Assembly: GCA_019428955.1 (NCBI GenBank)
Contig: JAHYJF010000122.1
Span: forward strand, 1 to 9,711
Origin: Burkholderiaceae bacterium
GTDB lineage: Bacteria > Pseudomonadota > Gammaproteobacteria > Burkholderiales > Burkholderiaceae_E
Reading direction: 5' to 3'
DNA length: 9,711 nucleotides
The notes beneath the pieces are model-generated. The model saw only the letters and a list, made by a program, of their open reading frames with translations, did no database searches and was not told the DNA's origin. Below are positions 1-5,575 of the stretch, piece by piece. Position numbers and translations under genes: made by a program. Within the stretch, counting starts at the first letter, position 1. Each line of letters begins with the position of its first letter.

Positions 1-73
1 CAAAATGAACAGCTGCCGCGCGTTCGCTCATGCCGCCCCGACGCGCGAGACGGACCTTCCGATAAAGTTCCAC
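1..73 (-). CDS. istA: IS21-family transposase IstA, N-terminal 24 residues (runs off the window)
   Basis: Reading leftward from a GTG at 73, the frame gives VELYRKVRLARRGGMSERAA and then AVHF before the window ends. This matches the characteristic IstA opening (xELYRKVRxAxxxGMSxRxAAxxFGxSRxTVRKML), the start of the N-terminal helix-turn-helix that binds the IS ends. IstA is the DDE transposase, and it normally works with the AAA+ ATPase IstB encoded just downstream, outside this window. A purine-rich stretch (GGGAGGG on the minus strand, near 91-97) lies rather far upstream for a ribosome binding site. Only about 24 codons are visible, so whether the transposase is intact cannot be judged. 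The family call rests on this short but distinctive motif plus the adjacent terminal repeats. Confidence 0.72.
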   Translation of the reverse strand, partial: MELYRKVRLARRGGMSERAAAVHF

Positions 74-116
74 GATTAAAATGCCCCCACCCTCCCTGTT
101 GCCATAAAGGGCCAAA

Positions 117-179
117 GTGGCAAAGTTTTACTCTGCCCGCAGCAAGACTATCCCGCCACTTCCGTGGCAAACTTTTGCA
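117..179 (-). repeat. Paired terminal repeats of the IS21-like element
   Basis: Plus-strand GTGGCAAAGTTTTACT (117-132) and GTGGCAAACTTTTGCA (164-179) agree at 13 of 16 positions in the same orientation, 47 bp apart. Multiple direct repeats at the termini are typical of IS21-family elements, where they are bound by IstA. The outer copy ends in CA, the complement of the 5'-TG end. Confidence 0.65.
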
Positions 180-594
180 CTGCCGTTCTCAGCATTGTCC
201 CAACGACGCCGAGACATTGATTATGCTGCTCGATCTTATCGTTTGCCCGTACATCAGCGCTGTCACTAAAGATACAATCGGGCTGATATTCGGGCTGGAC
301 GCGGCAGCCCTTGCCTCTGTCCAAGCGACCAATGACCACTGGTTTACTGCCTGGGGTGACAAATTCGACCTCGGAAAGGAGCTGGACGCGAAGCGCAGCC
401 GTGAGGTATATTAATCTCGGCGCTCCGCTCTACCCTTAATGGCTGTTGGCAGCCCACACACAAGCGCCCTCGCTTCCCCTATATCAATTGGGGGTTGGGT
501 AACTGGACGGTAGGAGCGGGCCGTCCCATCCCATTGCGAAGCGGACGTTGCTCACGTGAAGGTTGAGCGGCAGCTGTGGGCCGACTCTTCCCAA
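180..594. other. Gene-poor stretch between the IS end and the toxin-antitoxin pair
   Basis: A plus-strand frame stays open from inside the IS end to a TAA at 412-414. Its peptide looks protein-like (LIMLLDLIVCPYISAV, then a hydrophilic tail KFDLGKELDAKRSREVY), but it has no credible start outside the IS terminus and I recognise no family. It could be the 3' end of a gene truncated by the IS insertion, or chance. From 415 to 594 I see no gene, no convincing terminator and no repeat. Confidence 0.3.
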
Positions 595-912
595 TCACCG
601 GCTGCGCGCGCTGCTGCGCATGGCCCAATCCGCGCCGCCATAGGTGACGGCGTAGACCAGCACTTCGACCGCGTCATCGTCAACAACGAAGGCAATGACG
701 GCTTTGCGCCCAGCCGGGATGGCACGCAGGCCATGGGCGATTTCATCTCGGAGGCTGCCCTTGTGGGGCGTGGCCTTCAGCGTGGCGATGGCTGCCTCGA
801 TCTCGGCCAGCTTGCGGGCGGCCGCATCGGGTCCGGCATAATCGAGGATCCAATGGGCGATTGCATCAAGATCACGTGCTACGAGGGGATGGTACCTGAT
901 GCGATAGTTCAC
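595..912 (-). CDS. ParE/RelE-superfamily toxin of a type II toxin-antitoxin pair
   Basis: This 105-residue protein has the compact ParE/RelE toxin layout. It shows a short N-terminal strand (MNYRIRYHPLVARDLDAI), a two-helix hairpin rich in Ala and Glu (about residues 14-47), and a C-terminal sheet with the usual 'GLRAIPAGRKAVIAFVVDDD...VLVYAVTYGG' pattern (residues 61-93). ParE members poison DNA gyrase, while RelE members cleave ribosome-bound mRNA; the sequence alone does not decide which applies here. Translation starts at a GTG whose first bases overlap the antitoxin stop codon (GTGA, 909-912). I see no separate Shine-Dalgarno sequence, so synthesis is probably coupled to the antitoxin. 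The antitoxin-first gene order is standard. It is assigned as a toxin by fold pattern, length and partner. Confidence 0.82.
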   Translation of the reverse strand: MNYRIRYHPLVARDLDAIAHWILDYAGPDAAARKLAEIEAAIATLKATPHKGSLRDEIAHGLRAIPAGRKAVIAFVVDDDAVEVLVYAVTYGGADWAMRSSARSR

Positions 913-1178
913 GCGCCGCGGGCCGCCCCGATGGTGCGGCGGGCAGCAGCAAAGGCGTCGTTCTGTTCGATGAACGCTTCGCGTGGCGTTTCCATGCGCG
1001 CACGGATTTCCTGCGTGAGGGCAGAGAGGGCCACATCGCGTTCCTGTTCGTCCTGCATCATCTGTTCAAGTGCGGCCGCCACTGCGGCGCTCTGGGTGGC
1101 GAACACGCCCTGCCCGACCTTTTCCGAAAGGAACTGGTGGTGGCGGTCAGTAAAGCTGAGGGTGGTCTTGACGGTCAT
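909..1178 (-). CDS. ParD-type ribbon-helix-helix antitoxin
   Basis: This antitoxin neutralises the ParE-like toxin encoded downstream and probably represses the pair. The first residues (MTVKTTLSFTDRHHQFL) form the short beta strand and first helix of a ribbon-helix-helix DNA-binding domain, followed by 'VGQGVFATQSAAVAAALEQM' (21-40), typical of ParD. The remaining acidic/helical tail (41-89) would wrap the toxin. An in-frame ATG lies four codons further upstream (1190). I chose the ATG at 1178 because GGAGG on the minus strand (1184-1188) sits at ideal spacing before it, which gives 89 residues. The stop overlaps the toxin GTG by four bases. A promoter with an overlapping palindrome lies immediately upstream, consistent with autoregulation. 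Confidence 0.83.
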   Translation of the reverse strand: MTVKTTLSFTDRHHQFLSEKVGQGVFATQSAAVAAALEQMMQDEQERDVALSALTQEIRARMETPREAFIEQNDAFAAARRTIGAARGA

Positions 1179-1192
1179 CCGCGCCTCCATGG

Positions 1193-1232
1193 TATGACCC
1201 AGTCATATATCAGGTGGAGACGATGGTTTCAA
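1193..1232 (-). promoter_or_regulatory. Promoter and palindromic operator of the parDE-like operon
   Basis: Reading the minus strand, a -35-like TTGAAA (1227-1232) is separated by exactly 17 bases from a -10-like TATATG (1204-1209), which predicts a transcript start near 1197. A palindrome with 6-bp arms, TATGAC-CCA-GTCATA (1193-1207), overlaps the -10 box and the start point. That is where an autorepressing ParD dimer would be expected to bind. The boxes and palindrome are read directly. Their function is inferred. Confidence 0.6.
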
Positions 1233-1309
1233 CCGTGGCGGAGGCGGCGCGACTGCCGAACGTGCCCAAAATGCAAAGAGCCCCGATTTTCACGCGCGAC
1301 TCTTCAAAC

Positions 1310-1329
1310 GTTGACGTGGCGTTGACACG
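1310..1329 (+). repeat. Direct repeat, copy 1 (left of the tRNA fragment)
   Basis: The motif GTTGACGTGGCGTTGAC (1310-1326) recurs at 1582-1598 with two C/T differences in 17 positions. Internally it holds two GTTGAC hexamers 11 bp apart, about one helical turn. Its position near a tRNA-derived attachment site suggests an integrase arm-type or accessory-factor site, but this is inference. Confidence 0.45.
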
Positions 1330-1394
1330 TTTTGCGCGGGTCTATACACAAGTGTTTTTGTCGGATTCCAAGCCTTTGTTATTAAACGGTATTT

Positions 1395-1441
1395 TGGTTG
1401 CGGGAGTTGGATTTGAACCAACGACCTTCAGGTTATGAGCC
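1395..1441 (-). other. Displaced 3' half of an initiator tRNA-fMet gene (island attachment site)
   Basis: Read on the minus strand from 1441, the sequence is GG, then the loop CTCATAA with anticodon CAT, then CCTGA (3' anticodon stem), AGGTC (variable), GTTGG-TTCAAAT-CCAAC (T arm), TCCCGCA (acceptor 3' strand), A and CCA. CTCATAACCTGAAGGTCG and CCCGCAACCA match alphaproteobacterial initiator tRNA, including the A at position 72. Homology stops in the 5' anticodon stem: the next bases do not pair with CCTGA, and no D arm follows. Such a 3' half is the usual footprint of tyrosine-recombinase integration into a tRNA gene. Because the fragment's 5' side faces right, the inserted element should lie at higher coordinates. 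It cannot encode a functional tRNA by itself. Confidence 0.85.
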
Positions 1442-1521
1442 AAAACCCCAGCGATTCCAATAGCTTAGCGAAACCAATGGCTTACGCGGTAAGCCTTTGA
1501 TTTCACATATTTCCCGACCCT

Positions 1522-1578
1522 GCATTCGCCGACTTTCACCCGCATTCGGCAGCAAAACCGGCGCGAAACGTGCATTCG
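1522..1578 (+). repeat. Three GCATTCG direct repeats at 20- and 30-bp spacing
   Basis: GCATTCG occurs at 1522-1528, 1542-1548 and 1572-1578 in the same orientation. The start-to-start distances of 20 and 30 bp would place the copies on a similar face of the helix. Their location on the predicted element side of the tRNA fragment fits accessory sites for recombination, but a 7-mer is short and the assignment is tentative. Confidence 0.35.
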
Positions 1579-1581
1579 CGG

Positions 1582-1600
1582 GTTGATGTGGCGTTGATGT
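1582..1600 (+). repeat. Direct repeat, copy 2 (right of the tRNA fragment)
   Basis: GTTGATGTGGCGTTGATGT repeats the motif at 1310-1329 in the same orientation, with C-to-T changes in both internal GTTGAC hexamers. The two copies bracket the tRNA fragment. Confidence 0.45.
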
Positions 1601-1857
1601 AGCCAACCTCACTGTTTCGCTGGATCATAATCGCGATCGGCCCGGACCTGCCTTTCGGCATCTGTCACACGCGGCAGTGCAGCATCTCCCGAAGCTGCCG
1701 TTCGTACTTCAGGCAGCATTCAGAGGCGCCCGAGGTCAACGATGCGGACAAAGGCGACACTCGGCCTGCTCTCATACCATCGCGGCCCCGGTAGGGGCTT
1801 CTCAATTCACTGGCGAGTCCCTAGGCTGCCTCTTGTCGTCGCAATCGTGAGACCCCC

Positions 1858-3045
1858 GTGATCGACCCTTCTCGCTTTCTGAATGATCTTCGGCAATTGC
1901 GCCAATTTGGCGCGCAAGGCGTAGGCGTGATCCGCCCGGCCTATTCCCCGCCTGACCTGGCCGCACGCGACTGGTTGGCAGAGCGGATGGCCGAGGCAGG
2001 GCTGACCGCGCGATTTGACGCAATGGGCAATCTCTTTGGTCTCGCCGAGCGGCCGTCGCTGTTGCTTGGGTCGCATTCGGATACGCAGCCCGCGGGCGGA
2101 TGGCTCGACGGCGCATTGGGGGTGATTTCGGCGCTGGAAGTGGCACGCGTGGCGCGCGAGGCGGGCGGGCCTGCGATTTCGGTGGTGTCGTTTCAGGATG
2201 AAGAGGGGCGATTCGGCGGAACCACCGGGTCGGCCGTATGGTCGGGTCTGCTGCATTTGGCCGAGGCGGACCTGGCCGAGGACATGGACGGAGTGACACT
2301 GGCCGAGGCGCGGGAGCTATTGGGAAATCGCGTTGGCGGCGATGTGGACACCACACAGTTCAGCGGTTTTATCGAGTTGCATATAGAGCAGGGTCCGACG
2401 CTGGACATGGCGGGCGAACAGATCGGTGTGGTCACCGATATTGTCGGCATACGCGACCAAGTGGTGACACTCACCGGGCAGCAGAACCATGCCGGCACGA
2501 CCCCAATGGCGCTGCGGCGGGACGCGTTTCAGGGACTGTCGGCCTTCAGCACCCGCCTGAACGCGCGGTTGCGCAATGTGGTCACGCCGCAATCGGTATG
2601 GACCATTGGCCATGTGGCGGTGGCGCCCAATGCCTCGTCCATCGTGCCCGGGCAGGTTCGGTTTTCGATGCAGTGGCGCGACGGCGATGCGGACCGGCTG
2701 GAGCGGATGCAGGCGGTGATCGAGACGACGCTGGATGAAGTCGCCGCCGAGATCGGCCTTAGGGTCGAGATCGGGCCGCTTTTCGGGCTTGACCCGGTGG
2801 CGATGGACCCCGCTTTGCGCGCACGGCTGGAGGCTGGGGCCGAGGCGGTGGCGCCGGGGCGCTGGCGGCGGATGCCGTCAGGTGCGCTGCACGACGCGAC
2901 CAATGTGGCTCGCCTGATGCCGGTGGCCATGCTCTTTGTGCCCTCGATCGGCGGGATCAGCCATGCGTTCGAGGAAGACACCGATGAGGCCGATCTGGTG
3001 GCTGGCCTGCGCGTACTGGCGCAAGCAGCTGGAGTGCAAGGATAG
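1858..3045 (+). CDS. Zn-dependent hydantoinase/carbamoylase-family amidase (M20 fold)
   Basis: This 395-residue cytoplasmic enzyme belongs to the family that contains N-carbamoyl-L-amino acid hydrolase, beta-ureidopropionase and allantoate amidohydrolase, which hydrolyse a ureido or amide bond. The binuclear metal ligands are visible: H73 in GSHSD, D84 in GWLDG, E115/E116 in QDEEGRFG, H175 in ELHIEQGP and H369 in GGISHAFEED. NHAGTTPM (210-217) marks the dimerisation ('lid') domain inserted in the M20 fold, and SGALHDATNV (341-350) carries the substrate-side histidine. Length is normal for the family and the gene looks intact. The start is a GTG with only a weak upstream GTGAGA, chosen because the N terminus aligns with the family's usual beginning. 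No hydantoinase or pyrimidine- or purine-catabolic gene adjoins it, so the exact substrate is open. Confidence 0.9.
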   Translation: MIDPSRFLNDLRQLRQFGAQGVGVIRPAYSPPDLAARDWLAERMAEAGLTARFDAMGNLFGLAERPSLLLGSHSDTQPAGGWLDGALGVISALEVARVAREAGGPAISVVSFQDEEGRFGGTTGSAVWSGLLHLAEADLAEDMDGVTLAEARELLGNRVGGDVDTTQFSGFIELHIEQGPTLDMAGEQIGVVTDIVGIRDQVVTLTGQQNHAGTTPMALRRDAFQGLSAFSTRLNARLRNVVTPQSVWTIGHVAVAPNASSIVPGQVRFSMQWRDGDADRLERMQAVIETTLDEVAAEIGLRVEIGPLFGLDPVAMDPALRARLEAGAEAVAPGRWRRMPSGALHDATNVARLMPVAMLFVPSIGGISHAFEEDTDEADLVAGLRVLAQAAGVQG

Positions 3046-3289
3046 CTCTGTGCCGCTGAGGTGCCGGCCTTGCGAAACAGTCTTGGCCACTACGCCTCGG
3101 GTCAATGGCGGCGCAGGGCTCGATTCGGTCATGTGGCGACCGGGCGCTGGCGTCCGCGCCCGCCGGATCGACGTGGACGGCCCATTGCTGCCGTTCGACC
3201 TTTACCCATAGCCCTGCACAGGTCTCTCCAAATCGGCTATCCGATGAAGCTGCAGGATCTGATCTGGCGCCGGGACGAACGAGAAGAGT

Positions 3290-4573
3290 TCACCGGCTGG
3301 TCCGTCTCTGAACCAGAAGTTTGTCGATGCGTCGGCCGTCGAGGTCCACAACCTCGATGCGCCAATCGCCGAGGTCGATGTGGTCGCCCAGCTGCGGCAA
3401 CGTGCCCATCTTCTCGATGATCAACCCGGCGACTGTTTCGTAATCGCGGTCATCCTCTAGCGTCAGGCCAACGCGTTCCGCGAATTCGTCTGCTGGCATC
3501 CAACCCGCCACCAAAAGGCTACCGTCTTCGCGTTCCACGATTTTGACCTGTTCTTCGTCGCCTTCCGGGAACTCGCCCGCGATGGCCTCAAGAACGTCCA
3601 TCGGCGTGATGATCCCCTCGAAATGGCCATACTCATCATAGACCAGCACCATATGGGCCGGCGACTTGCGCAGCGCCTCCAGCACATCAAGTGCTGCCAT
3701 GCCATCGCGGACAACGGGTGCCTCAAAGATCAGTGACTTGGGGTCCGGCACCGCGTCCGCCACGCCCGCATCAAGGAAATCGCGTGATTTCAGGATGCCG
3801 ATGATATTGTCCGGCCCACCGTCCCGAACCGGCAGACGCGAATGGCCGGTATCGCGGAACCGGCGGATGATCGCGTCCGGGCTCTCGATGATGTTGACCA
3901 TATCCACCTCGTGCCGTGGCACCATCAGACCGCGGGCGGTGCGGTCTGCAATCCGCATGACGCCTGCGATCATTTCAGTTTCGGCTTTTTCCATGATGCC
4001 GGCAGACTGGGCTTCTGACAGCACCAGCTTGACCTCTTCGTCGCTCATGTTGCGATCAGCCGCGCCGGACTGCCCCAGAAGCGCCAGCACCAGCTTGCCC
4101 GAACTGTCGAGGATCCAGACAACCGGTGCGGCCACGATCGCGATGATGTTCAGCAGCCGCGCGATCCGGGTAGCGACGGCCTCAGGCGCACGCAACGCGA
4201 TCTGCTTGGGGACGAGTTCCCCAAAGATCAACGAAAGATAGGTGATCGCGACGACCACCCCGCCAACGCCAAGCGTCTGTGCCAAGGCCGGGCTCATTCC
4301 CGCCGCCGCGAGCCCGTCGGCCAGCCGCACCCCCAGCGTTGCCCCGGAAAAAGCCCCTGAAAGAATACCCACGAGCGTGATGCCGATCTGAACACTCGAC
4401 AGGAATTTTCCGGGATCGGTCGCCAGACGTATGGCGATCGCAGCACCCCGGCTGCCGTTGTCTGCCAGGACCTTCAATCTCGCATTGCGGGACGAGACAA
4501 TGGCAAGTTCCGACATGGCCAGCACGCCGTTCACGAGGGTCAGGGCAAAGACGATCAGGATTTCAAGTAACAT
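3290..4573 (-). CDS. HlyC/CorC-family membrane protein (DUF21-CBS-CorC_HlyC)
   Basis: This 427-residue inner-membrane protein has the full family architecture. The N-terminal DUF21/CNNM-like transmembrane domain has helices near residues 2-24, 57-78, 101-122 and 142-167. A pair of CBS domains follows (about 216-270 and 284-335, with 'IIGILKSRDFL' and 'FEGIITPMDVLEAI'), and a C-terminal CorC_HlyC domain (about 346-424) ends the protein. Relatives are often annotated as hemolysins, but the better-supported role is in divalent-cation (Mg2+) handling, with CBS domains sensing nucleotides. The gene appears intact, converges with the upstream amidase gene, and has no obvious functional tie to its neighbours. 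There is no strong Shine-Dalgarno sequence before the ATG. The family assignment is firm, while the transported ion and physiological role are inferred. Confidence 0.92.
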   Translation of the reverse strand: MLLEILIVFALTLVNGVLAMSELAIVSSRNARLKVLADNGSRGAAIAIRLATDPGKFLSSVQIGITLVGILSGAFSGATLGVRLADGLAAAGMSPALAQTLGVGGVVVAITYLSLIFGELVPKQIALRAPEAVATRIARLLNIIAIVAAPVVWILDSSGKLVLALLGQSGAADRNMSDEEVKLVLSEAQSAGIMEKAETEMIAGVMRIADRTARGLMVPRHEVDMVNIIESPDAIIRRFRDTGHSRLPVRDGGPDNIIGILKSRDFLDAGVADAVPDPKSLIFEAPVVRDGMAALDVLEALRKSPAHMVLVYDEYGHFEGIITPMDVLEAIAGEFPEGDEEQVKIVEREDGSLLVAGWMPADEFAERVGLTLEDDRDYETVAGLIIEKMGTLPQLGDHIDLGDWRIEVVDLDGRRIDKLLVQRRTSR

Positions 4574-5065
4574 GTGTCAAGGTTCCGTACGAACTATAGG
4601 GTATCGGTTTTTCAGGCGAAGGCGTTGAGCAGAAGAATGATCGCGGCATGAAGCGACCCTAAACCACCACGGCCACTTGGAGAAGCGAGGCCGGGCCCAC
4701 CAGCGTGTGATAGCACGGGCAGTGCCCAGTTAGGTTCGGGAAAGCCACAGGCCCATCGGCTGCTCGAGCTTTTTCGGCCCATCGGGCGGCGCGACGCGTG
4801 CTGCGAAAAAAACTGGGCAGCGGCGGGGCGCGCGCCTGAGAGGTCAATCATGGCTGAGGTCTCTTCGGCCCTTATCGGCCATTGCCAGGGAGCAAAGACG
4901 CTGCAGTGCAGCTTTCGCATTATTGCCGTTCGTGCATGGTGCAGCATTTGCGACTGGCGGATGACGGCAGAGCGGACTTCCACCCGATGGCCGCTTTTGT
5001 TTCCAGGCAAAAACCGTTGTTTCAGAACCGGGGTGGGGCAAATGGCCATCGGAGCCGTTACGATG
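4574..5065. other. 492-bp intergenic region without a supportable gene
   Basis: Open frames exist on both strands (for example minus 4612-5148 and plus 4850-5116). Their predicted peptides are rich in Cys, Trp, His and Arg, show no domain, and the longest runs into the PIN gene antisense-free region without a ribosome binding site, so I treat them as non-coding. Visible structure includes a 13-bp palindrome GCTGCA-G-TGCAGC (4900-4912), a repeated 10-mer GGCCCATCGG (4750-4759 and 4776-4785), and a 24-bp stretch at 4925-4948 resembling 1697-1720. The region may be a decayed or dispersed intergenic repeat. Confidence 0.45.
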
Positions 5066-5575
5066 TCAGGACCCGCGAAGATGGCGCAGACGGTTTTCGA
5101 TTTCGGTTGGGGGTAGGAACACAGCGCGGTCATCCCGCCAAAGCTCAAGGGCCGAGATCAGCAGATCGGCTTCGCAGGCGCCGGCCGCACGCAATTCGTC
5201 GATGATCCAAAGCACGCCATGCACTCGCACATTGCGCGCGACGGCAACCTTCCGGAGGTTCGCGTCGCCTGTCAGCAGAATCCCGTTCTCGTGACAAGTG
5301 GCGGTCACCAATGCAAAGCAGTCGTTCGCCGAAAGACCGCTGTGCTCCCGCTTGATCGCAAACACCTGGGCGACCTCCTCACCGGGCAGGTCATATGTCG
5401 CCAGACCTCCATCCTCGAGCATACGCCATTCTTGCGGGGTGAAGTCGAGCAGCTCTTCCATGCGGATCGGCAAGGGCACGATGAACCGGTAGGGCAGCCG
5501 CAGAAGGACATGAAGCAACTGCCCCTTGCGGAGGTCGATCAGGCATGACGCATCGTTGACGACAATGCAGGTCAC
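5066..5575 (-). CDS. PIN-domain protein (putative ribonuclease toxin)
   Basis: The 169-residue product has the PIN nuclease signature of spaced acidic residues: D8 in the first strand (IVVNDASCLIDL), E40/E41 in the second helical region, D85 in SANDCFALVTA and D104 in LLTGDANLRKVA. In PIN enzymes these coordinate Mg2+ or Mn2+ for RNA cleavage. The C-terminal part (about 118-169) extends past the core with VHGVLWIIDEL, a pattern seen in other bacterial PIN proteins of this length. It starts at a GTG overlapping the stop of the upstream HTH-peptidase gene (GTGA, 5572-5575), so the two are almost certainly co-expressed. PIN-like proteins paired with Xre-COG2856 proteins are known as predicted toxin-antitoxin modules. 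That is the simplest reading here, although its position beside CBASS allows an effector role. Confidence 0.8.
   Translation of the reverse strand: MTCIVVNDASCLIDLRKGQLLHVLLRLPYRFIVPLPIRMEELLDFTPQEWRMLEDGGLATYDLPGEEVAQVFAIKREHSGLSANDCFALVTATCHENGILLTGDANLRKVAVARNVRVHGVLWIIDELRAAGACEADLLISALELWRDDRAVFLPPTEIENRLRHLRGS

Larger units (their letters stand above)
1..179 (-). mobile_element. Terminal part of an IS21-family insertion sequence
   Basis: The minus strand from 73 to the window edge encodes the N terminus of an IstA-type transposase. The 106 bases upstream of it contain two similar 16-bp direct repeats (117-132 and 164-179). IS21-family ends carry several such repeats as transposase binding sites and begin with 5'-TG. 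Read on the minus strand the outermost repeat begins TGCAAAAGTTTGCCAC at 179, so the element end is placed there. The other end and the target duplication lie outside the window, so the boundary is inferred from repeat structure and the TG dinucleotide only. Confidence 0.72.
1442..1857. other. Intergenic region between the tRNA fragment and the amidase gene
   Basis: I find no supportable gene in these 416 bases. The region holds a perfect hairpin GGCTTAC-GCG-GTAAGCC (1479-1495) without a T run, three GCATTCG direct repeats (1522, 1542, 1572), and the second copy of the GTTGA-type repeat (1582-1600). It also holds a 24-bp stretch (1697-1720) similar to one at 4925-4948. I see no integrase gene or integrase remnant here. 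Confidence 0.6.

Noticed and set aside
556..1197. 213-codon plus-strand open frame
   Set aside because: It lies antisense over the toxin-antitoxin pair, which has recognisable families, a Shine-Dalgarno sequence, a promoter and coupled starts. The plus-strand peptide shows no domain.
1214..1438. Plus-strand open frame ending VAGVGFEPTTFRL
   Set aside because: This ending is a well-known artefact of translating the antisense of a tRNA gene. Here it is produced exactly by the tRNA-fMet 3' half at 1395-1441.
1479..1495. Hairpin GGCTTAC-GCG-GTAAGCC as a terminator
   Set aside because: The stem is perfect, but only TTT follows and no gene ends just upstream. It may instead belong to the attachment-site region.
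1522..1600. Short repeats near the tRNA fragment as a CRISPR array
   Set aside because: The repeats are 7 and 17 bp long with unequal spacing and no cas genes, so this is not a CRISPR array.
3141..3162. Hairpin CGGGCGC-8 nt-GCGCCCG between the convergent amidase and CBS genes
   Set aside because: The 7-bp GC stem is in a suitable place for a bidirectional terminator but has no T run on either side, so I do not call it a terminator.
3061..3420. 119-codon plus-strand open frame between and over the convergent genes
   Set aside because: The peptide is Arg/Pro-rich and low in complexity, and overlaps the 3' end of the well-supported CBS-domain gene. It is typical of chance frames in GC-rich DNA.
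4612..5148. 178-codon minus-strand open frame in the intergenic region
   Set aside because: Its composition is rich in Cys, His, Trp and Arg with no recognisable domain or ribosome binding site, and its 5' part overlaps the PIN gene on the same strand in another frame.
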